A stretch of 64,000 nt of DNA, taken from NCBI GenBank assembly GCA_963966185.1, contig CAWZYM010000109.1:617001-681000 (forward strand), read 5' to 3'. Both the position numbers and the translations under genes were made by a program. The notes under the pieces were generated by a model. The model saw only the letters and a list, made by a program, of their open reading frames with translations, did no database searches and was not told the DNA's origin. Source of the DNA: Rhabditoides inermis (taxonomy: Eukaryota; Nematoda; Chromadorea; Rhabditida; Rhabditidae). Below are positions 9,760 through 23,324 of this stretch, piece after piece. Position 1 is the stretch's first letter, and every line of letters begins with the position of its first letter.

Positions 9760-12700
9760 ATGTGTTTGCAGTCACTTCATTTCAAAGGTTGTGATAAAAA
9801 ACGACCGAGATCATGTTTTTTTGTCATTTTCACAAACATCAGGGTGTCTTTTTGTCTATCCCAAATTGAGTGTACGCACCATCTCCCACTCTTGAGTCTT
9901 CCACGACACGACTGGTGCGTCTTCCAGATTCGCGTCTTCGGAAATGCGTCTTCTAGAATTGCGTCTTCTAGAGTTGCGTCTTCTAGAGTTGCGTCTTCTA
10001 GGATTGCGTCTTCTAGACATGCGTCTTCTAGAATCGAGTCCACTTTGCTTGCCACATATTCTCGAAAAAACACCCGTGTTACATATTTTCCCAACTGTGA
10101 TAGGCGGCGGGCAACTCCCTCCCCAACAAAAACATGAAAAAGTGACCTCTCACTAAAGTGAACAAGATTGTTAGAACAATTTTGAAAAAAAGTTACCAGG
10201 ATTCGAACTCGAGAGACGCTTCTAGTAAACAGGATCGCTAGCCATTCGGCCACACTAACATGTGTGTGCGGTCACTTCATTTCAAAGGTTGTGCTAAAAA
10301 TCGACCGAGATCATGTTTTTTTTTGTCATTTTCACAAACATCAGAGTGTCTTTTTGTCTATCCCAAATTGAGTGTACGCACCATCTCCCACTCTTGAGTC
10401 TCCCCCGACACGACTGGTGCGTCTTCCAGATTCGCGTCTTCCGGACATGCGTCTTCTAGAGTTGCGTCTTCTAGAATTGCGTCTTCTAGAAATGCGTCTT
10501 CTAGAATTGCGTCTTCTAGAATTGCGTCTTCCAGAGTTGAGTCAAGTGTGCTTGCCACATCTTCTCGTAAAAAAAAACCTGTGTTACATATTTTCCCAAC
10601 TGTGATAGGCGGCGGGCAACTCACCCCCCCCCCCCAACATAAAACATGAAAAAGTGACCTCTCACTAAAGTGAACAAGATTGTTAGAACAATTTTGAAAA
10701 AAAAAAGTTGCCAGGATTCCAACTCGAGAGACGCTTCTAGTAAACAGGATCGCTAGCCATTCGGCCACACTGACATGTGTTTGCGTTCACTTCATTTCGA
10801 AGGTTGTGCTAAAAAAACGACCGAGATCATGTTTTTTGTCATTTTCACAAACATCAGGGTGTCTTTTTGTCTATCCCAAATTGAGTGTACGCACCATCTC
10901 CCACCTCTTGAGTCTTCCACGACACGACTGGTGCGTCTTCCAGATTCGCGTCTTCGGAAATGCGTCTTCTAGAATTGCGTCTTCTAGAGTTGCGTCTTCT
11001 AGAGTTGCGTCTTCTAGAATTGCGTCTTCTAGACATGCGTCTTCTAGAATCGAGTCCACTTTGCTTGCCACATCTTCTCGAAAAAAAACACCTGTGTTAC
11101 ATATTTTCCCAACTGTGATAGGCGGCGGGCAACTCCCTCCCCAACAAAAACATGAAAAAGTGACCTCTCACTAAAGTGAACAAGATTGTTAGAACAATTT
11201 TGAAAAAAAGTTGCCAGGATTCGAACTCGAGAGACGCTTCTAGTAAACAGGATCGCTAGCCATTCGGCCACACTGACATGTGTTTGCAGTCACTTCATTT
11301 CAAAGGTTGTGATAAAAAAACGACCGAGATCATGTTTTTTTTGTCATTTTCACAAACATCAGGGTGTCTTTTTGTCTATCCCAAATTGAGTGTACGCACC
11401 ATCTCCCACTCTTGAGTCTTCCACGACACGACTGGTGCGTCTTCCAGATTCGCGTCTTCGGAAATGCGTCTTCTAGAATTGCGTCTTCTAGAGTTGCGTC
11501 TTCTAGAGTTGCGTCTTCTAGGATTGCGTCTTCTAGACATGCGTCTTCTAGAATCGAGTCCACTTTGCTTGCCACATATTCTCGAAAAAACACCCGTGTT
11601 ACATATTTTCCCAACTGTGATAGGCGGCGGGCAACTCCCTCCCCAACAAAAACATGAAAAAGTGACCTCTCACTAAAGTGAACAAGATTGTTAGAACAAT
11701 TTTGAAAAAAAGTTACCAGGATTCGAACTCGAGAGACGCTTCTAGTAAACAGGATCGCTAGCCATTCGGCCACACTAACATGTGTGTGCGGTCACTTCAT
11801 TTCAAAGGTTGTGCTAAAAATCGACCGAGATCATGTTTTTTTTTGTCATTTTCACAAACATCAGAGTGTCTTTTTGTCTATCCCAAATTGAGTGTACGCA
11901 CCATCTCCCACTCTTGAGTCTCCCCCGACACGACTGGTGCGTCTTCCAGATTCGCGTCTTCCGGACATGCGTCTTCTAGAGTTGCGTCTTCTAGAATTGC
12001 GTCTTCTAGAAATGCGTCTTCTAGAATTGCGTCTTCTAGAATTGCGTCTTCCAGAGTTGAGTCAAGTGTGCTTGCCACATCTTCTCGTAAAAAAAAACCT
12101 GTGTTACATATTTTCCCAACTGTGATAGGCGGCGGGCAACTCACCCCCCCCCCCCAACATAAAACATGAAAAAGTGACCTCTCACTAAAGTGAACAAGAT
12201 TGTTAGAACAATTTTGAAAAAAAAAAGTTGCCAGGATTCCAACTCGAGAGACGCTTCTAGTAAACAGGATCGCTAGCCATTCGGCCACACTGACATGTGT
12301 TTGCGTTCACTTCATTTCGAAGGTTGTGCTAAAAAAACGACCGAGATCATGTTTTTTGTCATTTTCACAAACATCAGGGTGTCTTTTTGTCTATCCCAAA
12401 TTGAGTGTACGCACCATCTCCCACCTCTTGAGTCTTCCACGACACGACTGGTGCGTCTTCCAGATTCGCGTCTTCGGAAATGCGTCTTCTAGAATTGCGT
12501 CTTCTAGAGTTGCGTCTTCTAGAGTTGCGTCTTCTAGAATTGCGTCTTCTAGACATGCGTCTTCTAGAATCGAGTCCACTTTGCTTGCCACATCTTCTCG
12601 AAAAAAAACACCTGTGTTACATATTTTCCCAACTGTGATAGGCGGCGGGCAACTCCCTCCCCAACAAAAACATGAAAAAGTGACCTCTCACTAAAGTGAA

Positions 12701-12800
12701 CAAGATTGTTAGAACAATTTTGAAAAAAAGTTGCCAGGATTCGAACTCGAGAGACGCTTCTAGTAAACAGGATCGCTAGCCATTCGGCCACACTGACATG
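9760..12800. repeat. Three-unit tandem duplication, period 1520 bp
   Basis: Units at 9760, 10260 and 10775 repeat at 11278, 11780 and 12295 at an offset of about 1520 bp. Shared private changes include CTAGGATTGCG (9999, 11519), GCCACACTAACATGTGTGTG (10250, 11770), CTCCCCCGAC (10400, 11920) and CCCACCTCTTG (10900, 12420). Near identity across the whole 1.5 kb implies a recent event. Confidence 0.88.
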
Positions 12801-14200
12801 TGTTTGCAGTCACTTCATTTCAAAGGTTGTGATAAAAAAACGACCGAGATCATGTTTTTTTTGTCATTTTCACAAACATCAGGGTGTCTTTTTGTCTATC
12901 CCAAATTGAGTGTACGCACCATCTCCCACTCTTGAGTCTCCCACGACACGACTGGTGCGTCTTCCAGATCCGCGTCTTCGGAAATGCGTCTTCTAGAATT
13001 GCGTCTTCTATAGTTGCGTCTTCTAGAGTTGCGTCTTCTAGAGTTGCGTCTTCTAGAATTGCGTCTTCTAGACATGCGTCTTCTAGAATCGAGTCCACTT
13101 TGCTTGCCACATCTTCTCGAAAAAAACACCTGTGTTACAAATTTTCCCAACTGTGATAGGCGGCGGGCAACTTCCTCCCCAACAGAAACATGAAAAAGTG
13201 ACCTCTCACTTAAGTGAACAAGGTTGTTAGAACAATTTTAAAAAAAAAGTTGCCAGGATTCGAACTCGAGAGACGCTCCTAGTAAACAGAATCGCTAGCC
13301 ATTCGGCCACACTGACATGTGTTTGCGGTCACTTCATTTCGAAGGTTGTGATAAAAAACGACCGAGATCATGTTTTTTGTCATTTTCACAAACAACAGGG
13401 TGTCTTTTTGTCTATCCCAAATGAGTGTACGCACCATCTCCCACTCTTGAGTCTCCCACGACACGACTGGTGCGTCTTCCAGATTCGCGTCTTCCGGACA
13501 TGCGTCTTCTAGAGTTGCGTCTTCTAGAATTGCGTCTTCTAGAGTTGCGTCTTCTAGAGTTGCGTCTTCTAGAATTGCGTCTTCTAGACATGCGTCTTCT
13601 AGAATCGAGTCCACTTTGCTTGCCACATCTTCTCGAAAAAAACACACGTGTTACATATTTTCCCAACTGTGATAGGCGGCGGGCAACTCCCTCCCCAACA
13701 AAAACATGAAAAAAGTGACCTCTCACTAAAGTGAACAAGGTTGTTAGAACAATTTTAAAAAAAAAGTTGCCAGGATTCGAACTCGAGAGACGCTTCTAGT
13801 AAACAGGATCGCTAGCCATTCGGCCACACTGACATGTGTTTGCGGTTACTTCATTTCAAAGGTTGTGCTAAAAATCGACCGAGATGCGAGATCATGTTTT
13901 TTTGTCATTTTCACAAACATCAGAGTCTCTTTTTGTCTATCCCAAATGGAGTGTACGCACCATCTCCCACTCTTGAGTCTCCCACGACACGACTGGTGCG
14001 TCTTCCAGATTCGCGTCTTCCGGACATGCGTCTTCTAGAGTTGCGTCTTCTAGAGTTGCATCTTCTAGAGTTGCGTCTTCTAGAATTGCGTCTTCTAGAC
14101 ATGCGTCTTCTAGAATCGAGTCCACTTTGCTTGCCACATCTTCTCGAAAAAAAACACCTGTGTTACATATTTTCCCAACTGTGATAGGCGGCGGGCAACT
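12800..14200. repeat. Block repeated at 17.24-18.64 kb and 26.50-27.90 kb
   Basis: The three units at 12798, 13317 and 13834 match 17235, 17755 and 18271 (offset about 4438) and 26500, 27019 and 27535 (a further 9264). Diagnostic changes are CTTCTATAGTTG, CACAAACAACAGGG, CACACGTGTTACA and the duplicated GAGATGCGAGATCATG. The two middle units also recur at 24426 and 24945. Confidence 0.85.
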
Positions 14201-14755
14201 CCCTCCCCAACAAAAACATGAAAAAGTGACCTCTCAGTAAAGTGAACAAGGTTGTTAGAACAATTCAAAAAAAGTTGCCGGGTTTCGAACTCGAGAGACG
14301 CTTCTAGTAAACAGGATCGCTAGTCATTCGGCCACACTGACATGTGTTTGCGGTCACTTCATTTCGAAGGTTGTGCTAAAAATCGACCGAGATTTTGTTT
14401 TTTTGTCATTTTCACAAACATCATAGTGTCTTTTTGTCTATCCCAAATTGAGTGTACGCACCATCTCCCACTTTTGAGTCTCCCACGACACGACTGGTGC
14501 GTCTTCCAGATTCGCGTCTTCCGGACATGCGTCTTCTAGAGTTGCGTCTTCTAGAATTGCGTCTTCTAGAAATGCGTCTTCTAGAATTGCGTCTTCTAGA
14601 ATTGCGTCTTCCAGAGTTGAGTCAACTGTGCTTGCCACATCTTCTCGTAAAAAAACACCTGTGTTACATATTTTCCCAACTGTGATAGGCGGCGGCAACA
14701 ACCTTCCCAACATAAAACATGAAAAAGTGACCTCTCACTAAAGTGAACAAGGTTG

Positions 14756-15100
14756 TTAGAACAATTCAAAAAAAAGTTGCGTATTTTTGTCTATCCCAAA
14801 TGGAGTGTACGCACCATCTCCCACTCTTGAGTCTCCCACGACACGACTGGTGCGTCTTCCAGATTCGCGTCTTCCGGACATGCGTCTTCTAGAGTTGCGT
14901 CTTCTAGAGTTGCATCTTCTAGAGTTGCGTCTTCTAGAATTGCGTCTTCTAGACATGCGTCTTCTAGAATCGAGTCCACTTTGCTTGCCACATCTTCTCG
15001 AAAAAAAACACCTGTGTTACATATTTTCCCAACTGTGATAGGCGGCGGGCAACTCCCTTCCCAACATAAAACATGAAAAAGTGACCTCTCACTAAAATGA
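14756..15100. repeat. Headless unit lacking the tRNA-like region
   Basis: AAGTTGC passes directly into GTATTTTTGTCTATCCC at about 14775-14790, so the whole head and the first part of the unit body are deleted (about 170 bp). The rest of the unit is a normal family A minisatellite and linker. The A and B boxes are both gone, so this unit could not be a Pol III template. Confidence 0.85.
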
Positions 15101-16111
15101 ACAAGGTTGTTAGAACAATTTTGAAAAAAAAGTTGCCAGGATTCGAACTCGAGAGACGCTCCTAGTAAACAGAATCGCTAGCCATTCGGCAACACTGACA
15201 TGTGTTTGCGGTCACTTCATTTCGAAGGTTGTGATAAAAAACGACCGAGATCATGTTTTTTGTCATTTTCACAAACATCAGGGTGTCTTTTTGTCTATCC
15301 CAAAATGAGTGTACGCACCATCTCCCACTCTTGAGTCTTCCACGACACGACTGGTGCGTCTTCCAGATATGCGTCTTCGGACATGCGTCGTCTAGAGTTG
15401 CGTCTTCTAGAGTTGCGTCTTCTAGAGTTGCGTATTCTAGAATTGCGTCTTCTAGACATGCGTCTTCAAGAATCGAGTCCACTTTGCTTGCCACATCTTC
15501 TCGAAAAAAAACACCTGTGTTACATATTTTCCCAACTGTGATAGGCGGCGGGCAACTCCCTCCCCAACAAAAACATGAAAAAGTGACCTCTCAGTAAAGT
15601 GAACAAGGTTGTTAGAACAATTCAAAAAAAGTTGCCGGGTTTCGAACTCGAGAGACGCTTCTAGTAAACAGGATCGCTAGTCATTCGGCCACACTGACAT
15701 GTGTTTGCGGTCACTTCATTTCGAAGGTTGTGCTAAAAATCGACCGAGATTTTGTTTTTTTGTCATTTTCACAAACATCATAGTGTCTTTTTGTCTATCC
15801 CAAATTGAGTGTACGCACCATCTCCCACTTTTGAGTCTCCCACGACACGACTGGTGCGTCTTCCAGATTCGCGTCTTCCGGACATGCGTCTTCTAGAGTT
15901 GCGTCTTCTAGAATTGCGTCTTCTAGAAATGCGTCTTCTAGAATTGCGTCTTCTAGAATTGCGTCTTCCAGAGTTGAGTCAACTGTGCTTGCCACATCTT
16001 CTCGTAAAAAAACACCTGTGTTACATATTTTCCCAACTGTGATAGGCGGCGGCAACAACCTTCCCAACATAAAACATGAAAAAGTGACCTCTCACTAAAG
16101 TGAACAAGGTT

Positions 16112-16590
16112 GTTAGAACAATTCAAAAAAAAGTTGCGTATTTTTGTCTATCCCAAATTGAGTGTACGCACCATCTCCCACTCCCAGTCTCCCACGACAC
16201 GACTGGTGCGTCTTCCAGATTCGCGTCTTCCGGACATGCGTCTTCTAGAGTTGCGTCTTCTAGAAAGGTGTCTTTTTGTATATCCCAAATTGAGTGTACG
16301 CACCATCTCCCACTCCCAGTCTCCCACGACACGACTGGTGCGTCTTCCAGATTCGCGTCTTCCGGACATGCGTCTTCTAGAGTTGCGTCTTCTAGAATTG
16401 CGTCTTCTAGAGTTGCGTCTTCTAGAGTTGCGTCTTCTAGAATTGCGTCTTCTAGACATGCGTCTTCTAGAATCGAGTCCACTTTGCTTGCCACATCTTC
16501 TCGAAAAAAACACCCGTGTTACATATTTTCCCAACTGTGATAGGCGGCGGGCAACTCCCTCCCCAACAAAAACATGAAAAAGTGACCTCT
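16112..16590. repeat. Headless unit with internal partial duplication
   Basis: The same head deletion occurs at about 16133. After only two complete minisatellite copies the sequence returns at 16267 to GGTGTCTTTTTGTATATCCC and repeats the pre-minisatellite block, with CTCCCAGTC in place of CTCTTGAGTC in both halves. A full array then follows. The unit is copied at 19740-20210. Confidence 0.85.
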
Positions 16591-19500
16591 CACTAAAGTG
16601 AACAAGATTGTTAGAACAATTTTGAAAAAAAAAGTTGCCAGGATTCGAACTCGAGAGACGCTCCTAGTAAACAGGATCGCTAGCCATTCGGCCACACTGA
16701 CATGTGTTTGCAGTCACTTCATTTCAAAGGTTGTGATAAAAAACGACCGAGATCATGTTTTTTGTCATTTTCACAAACATCAGGGTGTCTTTTTTGTCTA
16801 TCCCAAAATGAGTGTACGCACCATCTCCCACTCTTTAGTCTCCCACGACACGACTGGTGCGTTTTCCAGATTCGCGTCTTCCGGACATGCGTCTTCCGGA
16901 CATGCGTCTTCCGGACATGCGTCTTCTAGAGTTGCGTCTTCTAGAGTTGCGTCTTCTAGAGTTGCGTCTTCTAGAATTGCGTCTTCTAGACATGCGTCTT
17001 CTAGAATCGAGTCCACTTTGCTTGCCACATCTTCTCGAAAAAAAACACCTGTGTTACATATTTTCCCAACTGTGATAGGCGGCGGGCAACTCCCTCCCCA
17101 ACAAAAACATGAAAAAGTGACCTCTCACTAAAGTGAACAAGATTGTTAGAACAATTTTGAAAAAAAGTTGCCAGGATTCGAACTCGAGAGACGCTTCTAG
17201 TAAACAGGATCGCTAGCCATTCGGCCACACTGACATGTGTTTGCAGTCACTTCATTTCAAAGGTTGTGATAAAAAACGACCGAGATCATGTTTTTTTTTT
17301 GTCATTTTCACAAACATCAGGGTGTCTTTTTGTCTTTCCCAAATTGAGTGTACGCACCATCTCCCACTCTTGAGTCTCCCACGACACGACTGGTGCGTCT
17401 TCCAGATCCGCGTCTTCGGAAATGCGTCTTCTAGAATTGCGTCTTCTATAGTTGCGTCTTCTAGAGTTGCGTCTTCTAGAGTTGCGTCTTCTAGAATTGC
17501 GTCTTCTAGACATGCGTCTTCTAGAATCGAGTCCACTTTGCTTGCCACATCTTCTCGAAAAAAACACCTGTGTTACAAATTTTCCCAACTGTGATAGGCG
17601 GCGGGCAACTTCCTCCCCAACAGAAACATGAAAAAGTGACCTCTCACTTAAGTGAACAAGGTTGTTAGAACAATTTTAAAAAAAAAGTTGCCAGGATTCG
17701 AACTCGAGAGACGCTCCTAGTAAACAGAATCGCTAGCCATTCGGCCACACTGACATGTGTTTGCGGTCACTTCATTTCGAAGGTTGTGATAAAAAACGAC
17801 CGAGATCATGTTTTTTGTCATTTTCACAAACAACAGGGTGTCTTTTTGTCTATCCCAAATGAGTGTACGCACCATCTCCCACTCTTGAGTCTCCCACGAC
17901 ACGACTGGTGCGTCTTCCAGATTCGCGTCTTCCGGACATGCGTCTTCTAGAGTTGCGTCTTCTAGAATTGCGTCTTCTAGAGTTGCGTCTTCTAGAGTTG
18001 CGTCTTCTAGAATTGCGTCTTCTAGACATGCGTCTTCTAGAATCGAGTCCACTTTGCTTGCCACATCTTCTCGAAAAAAACACACGTGTTACATATTTTC
18101 CCAACTGTGATAGGCGGCGGGCAACTCCCTCCCCAACAAAAACATGAAAAAAGTGACCTCTCACTAAAGTGAACAAGATTGTTAGAACAATTTTGAAAAA
18201 AAGTTGCCAGGATTCGAACTCGAGAGACGCTTCTAGTAAACAGGATCGCTAGCCATTCGGCCACACTGACATGTGTTTGCGGTTACTTCATTTCAAAGGT
18301 TGTGCTAAAAATCGACCGAGATGCGAGATCATGTTTTTTTGTCATTTTCACAAACATCAGAGTCTCTTTTTGTCTATCCCAAATGGAGTGTACGCACCAT
18401 CTCCCACTCTTGAGTCTCCCACGACACGACTGGTGCGTCTTCCAGATTCGCGTCTTCCGGACATGCGTCTTCTAGAGTTGCGTCTTCTAGAGTTGCATCT
18501 TCTAGAGTTGCGTCTTCTAGAATTGCGTCTTCTAGACATGCGTCTTCTAGAATCGAGTCCACTTTGCTTGCCACATCTTCTCGAAAAAAAACACCTGTGT
18601 TACATATTTTCCCAACTGTGATAGGCGGCGGGCAACTCCCTTCCCAACATAAAACATGAAAAAGTGACCTCTCACTAAAATGAACAAGGTTGTTAGAACA
18701 ATTTTGAAAAAAAAGTTGCCAGGATTCGAACTCGAGAGACGCTCCTAGTAAACAGAATCGCTAGCCATTCGGCAACACTGACATGTGTTTGCGGTCACTT
18801 CATTTCGAAGGTTGTGATAAAAAACGACCGAGATCATGTTTTTTGTCATTTTCACAAACATCAGGGTGTCTTTTTGTCTATCCCAAAATGAGTGTACGCA
18901 CCATCTCCCACTCTTGAGTCTTCCACGACACGACTGGTGCGTCTTCCAGATTTGCGTCTTCGGAAATGCGTCTTCTAGAGTTGCGTCTTCTAGAGTTGCG
19001 TCTTCTAGAGTTGCGTCTTCTAGAGTTGCGTTTTCTAGAGTTGCGTCTTCTAGAGTTGCGTATTCTAGAATTGCGTCTTCTAGACATGCGTCTTCAAGAA
19101 TCGAGTCCACTTTGCTTGCCACATCTTCTCGAAAAAAACACCTGTGTTACATATTTTCCCAACTGTGATAGGCGGCGGGCAACTCCCTCCCCAACAAAAA
19201 CATGAAAAAGTGACCTCTCAGTAAAGTGAACAAGGTTGTTAGAACAATTCAAAAAAAGTTGCCGGGTGTCGAACTCGAGAGACGCTTCTAGTAAACAGGA
19301 TCGCTAGTCATTCGGCCACACTGACATGTGTTTGCGGTCACTTCATTTCGAAGGTTGTGCTAAAAATCGACCGAGATTTTGTTTTTTTGTCATTTTCACA
19401 AACATCATAGTGTCTTTTTGTCTATCCCAAATTGAGTGTACGCACCATCTCCCACTTTTGAGTCTCCCACGACACGACTGGTGCGTCTTCCAGATTCGCG

Positions 19501-19739
19501 TCTTCCGGACATGCGTCTTCTAGAGTTGCGTCTTCTAGAATTGCGTCTTCTAGAAATGCGTCTTCTAGAATTGCGTCTTCTAGAATTGCGTCTTCCAGAG
19601 TTGAGTCAACTGTGCTTGCCACATCTTCTCGTAAAAAAACACCTGTGTTACATATTTTCCCAACTGTGATAGGCGGCGGCAACAACCTTCCCAACATAAA
19701 ACATGAAAAAGTGACCTCTCACTAAAGTGAACAAGGTTG

Positions 19740-20210
19740 TTAAAACAATTCAAAAAAAGTTGCGTCTTTTTGTCTATCCCAAATTGAGTGTACGCACCAT
19801 CTCCCACTCCCAGTCTCCCACGACACGACTGGTGCGTCTTCCAGATTCGCGTCTTCCGGACATGCGTCTTCTAGAGTTGCGTCTTCTAGAAAGGTGTCTT
19901 TTTGTATATCCCAAATTGAGTGTACGCACCATCTCCCACTCCCAGTCTCCCACGACACGACTGGTGCGTCTTCCAGATTCGCGTCTTCCGGACATGCGTC
20001 TTCTAGAGTTGCGTCTTCTAGAATTGCGTCTTCTAGAGTTGCGTCTTCTAGAGTTGCGTCTTCTAGAATTGCGTCTTCTAGACATGCGTCTTCTAGAATC
20101 GAGTCCACTTTGCTTGCCACATCTTCTCGAAAAAAACACCCGTGTTACATATTTTCCCAACTGTGATAGGCGGCGGGCAACTCCCTCCCCAACAAAAACA
20201 TGAAAAAGTG
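19740..20210. repeat. Second copy of the headless, internally duplicated unit
   Basis: It matches 16112-16590, including GTATATCCC and the doubled CTCCCAGTC block. The deletion junction reads GTTGCGTCTTTTTG here and GTTGCGTATTTTTG in the other copy. It is preceded in both places by the same family B unit (15699 and 19326), so the pair was copied as a block. Confidence 0.85.
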
Positions 20211-20223
20211 ACCTCTCACTAAA

Positions 20224-23200
20224 GTGAACAAGATTGTTAGAACAATTTTGAAAAAAAAAGTTGCCAGGATTCGAACTCGAGAGACGCTCCTAGTAAACAG
20301 GATCGCTAGCCATTCGGCCACACTGACATGTGTTTGCGGTCACTTCATTTCGAAGGTTGTGATAAAAAACGACCGAGATCATGTTTTTTGTCATTTTCAC
20401 AAACATCAGGGTGTCTTTTTGTCTATCCCAAAATGAGTGTACGCACCATCTCCCACTCTTGAGTCTCCCACGACACGACTGGTGCGTCTTCCAGATTCGC
20501 GTCTTCCGGACATGCGTCTTCTAGAGTTGCGTCTTCTAGAATTGCGTCTTCTAGAGTTGCGTCTTCTAGAGTTGCGTGTTCTAGAATTGCGTCTTCTAGA
20601 CATGCGTCTTCTAGAATCGAGTCCACTTTGCTTGCCACATCTTCTCGAAAAAAACACCCGTGTTACATATTTTCCCAACTGTGATAGGCGGCGGGCAACT
20701 CCCTCCCCAACAAAAACATGAAAAAGTGACCTCTCACTAAAGTGAACAAGATTGTTAGAACAATTTTGAAAAAAAGTTGCCAGGATTCGAACTCGAGAGA
20801 CGCTTCTAGTAAACAGGATCGCTAGCCATTCGGCCACACTGACATGTGTTTGCGGTCACTTCATTTCGAAGGTTGTGATAAAAAACGACCGAGATCATGT
20901 TTTTTGTCATTTTCACAAACATCAGAGTGTCTTTTTGTCTATCCCAAATTGAGTGTACGCACCATCTCCCACTCTTAAGTCTCCCCCGACACGACTGGTG
21001 CGTCTTCCAGATTCGCGTCTTCCGGACATGCGTCTTCTAGAGTTGCGTCTTCTAGAATTGCGTCTTCTAGAAATGCGTCTTCTAGAATTGCGTCTTCTAG
21101 AATTGCGTCTTCCAGCGTTGAGTCAACTGTGCTTGCCACATCTTCTCGTAAAAAAACACCTGTGTTACATATTTTCCCAACTGTGATAGGCGGCGGCCAA
21201 CTCACCCCCCCCCCCCCCAACATAATACATGAAAAAGTGACCTCTCACTAAAGTGAACAAGATTGTTAAAACAATTTTGAAAAAAAAAAGTTGCCAGGAT
21301 TCGAATTCGACGCTTCTAGTGAACAGGATCGCTAGCCATTCGGCCACACTGACATGTGTTTGCAGTCACTTTATTTCAAAGGTTGTGATAAAAAAACGAC
21401 CGAGATCATGTTTTTTTTGTCATTTTCACAAACATCAGGGTGTCTTTTTGTCTATCCCAAATTGAGTGTACGCACCATCTCCCACTCTTGAGTCTTCCAC
21501 GACACGACTGGTGCGTCTTCCAGATTCGCGTCTTCGGAAATGCGTCTTCTAGAGTTGCGTCTTCTAGAGTTGCGTCTTCTAGAGTTGCGTCTTCTAGAAT
21601 TGCGTCTTCTAGACATGCGTCTTCTAGAATCGAGTCCACTTTGCTTGCCACATCTTCTCGAAAAAAACACCCGTGTTACATATTTTCCCAACTGTGATAG
21701 GCGGCGGGCAACTCCCTCCCCAACAAAAACATGAAAAAGTGACCTCTCACTAAAGTGAACAAGATTGTTAGAACAATTTTGAAAAAAAGTTGCCAGGATT
21801 CGAACTCGAGAGACGCTTCTAGTAAACAGAATCGCTAGCCATTCGGCCACACTGACATGTGTTTGCGGTCACTTCATTTCGAAGGTTGTGATAAAAAACG
21901 ACCGAGATCATGTTTTTTGTCATTTTCACAAACATCAGGGTGTCTTTTTGTCTATCCCAAAATGAGTGTACGCACCATCTCCCACTCTTGAGTCTCCCAC
22001 GACACGACTGGTGCGTCTTCCAGATTCGCGTCTTCCGGACATGCGTCTTCTAGAGTTGCGTCTTCTAGAATTGCGTCTTCTAGAGTTGCGTCTTCTAGAG
22101 TTGCGTGTTCTAGAATTGCGTCTTCTAGACATGCGTCTTCTAGAATCGAGTCCACTTTGCTTGCCACATCTTCTCGAAAAAAACACCCGTGTTACATATT
22201 TTCCCAACTGTGATAGGCGGCGGGCAACTCCCTCCCCAACAAAAACATGAAAAAGTGACCTCTCACTAAAGTGAACAAGATTGTTAGAACAATTTTGAAA
22301 AAAAGTTGCCAGGATTCGAACTCGAGAGACGCTTCTAGTAAACAGGATCGCTAGCCATTCGGCCACACTGACATGTGTTTGCGGTCACTTCATTTCGAAG
22401 GTTGTGATAAAAAACGACCGAGATCATGTTTTTTGTCATTTTCACAAACATCAGAGTGTCTTTTTGTCTATCCCAAATTGAGTGTACGCACCATCTCCCA
22501 CTCTTAAGTCTCCCCCGACACGACTGGTGCGTCTTCCAGATTCGCGTCTTCCGGACATGCGTCTTCTAGAGTTGCGTCTTCTAGAATTGCGTCTTCTAGA
22601 AATGCGTCTTCTAGAATTGCGTCTTCTAGAATTGCGTCTTCCAGCGTTGAGTCAACTGTGCTTGCCACATCTTCTCGTAAAAAAACACCTGTGTTACATA
22701 TTTTCCCAACTGTGATAGGCGGCGGCCAACTCACCCCCCCCCCCAACATAATACATGAAAAAGTGACCTCTCACTAAAGTGAACAAGATTGTTAAAACAA
22801 TTTTGAAAAAAAAAAGTTGCCAGGATTCGAATTCGACGCTTCTAGTGAACAGGATCGCTAGCCATTCGGCCACACTGACATGTGTTGCAGTCACTTTATT
22901 TCAAAGGTTGTGATAAAAAAAACGACCGAGATCATGTTTTTTTTGTCATTTTCACAAACATCAGGGTGTCTTTTTGTCTATCCCAAATTGAGTGTACGCA
23001 CCATCTCCCACTCTTGAGTCTTCCACGACACGACTGGTGCGTCTTCCAGATTCGCGTCTTCGGAAATGCGTCTTCTAGAGTTGCGTCTTCTAGAGTTGCG
23101 TCTTCTAGAGTTGCGTCTTCTAGAATTGCGTCTTCTAGACATGCGTCTTCTAGAATCGAGTCCACTTTGCTTGCCACATCTTCTCGAAAAAAACACCCGT

Positions 23201-23280
23201 GTTACATATTTTCCCAACTGTGATAGGCGGCGGGCAACTCCCTCCCCAACAAAAACATGAAAAAGTGACCTCTCACTAAA
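20224..23280. repeat. Three-unit tandem duplication, period 1529 bp
   Basis: Units at 20328, 20844 and 21354 repeat at 21857, 22373 and 22880. Markers are GCGTGTTCTAGAATTG (20575, 22104), CTCTTAAGTCTCCCCC, CTTCCAGCGTTGAG and the shortened B-box region GAATTCGACGCTTCTAGTGAAC. A related set lies at 28.97-31.0 kb, with 21.75-23.8 kb matching 29.5-31.5 kb at an offset of about 7746 bp. Confidence 0.87.
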
Positions 23281-23324
23281 GTGAACAAGATTGTTAGAAC
23301 AATTTTGAAAAAAAAAGTTGCCAG

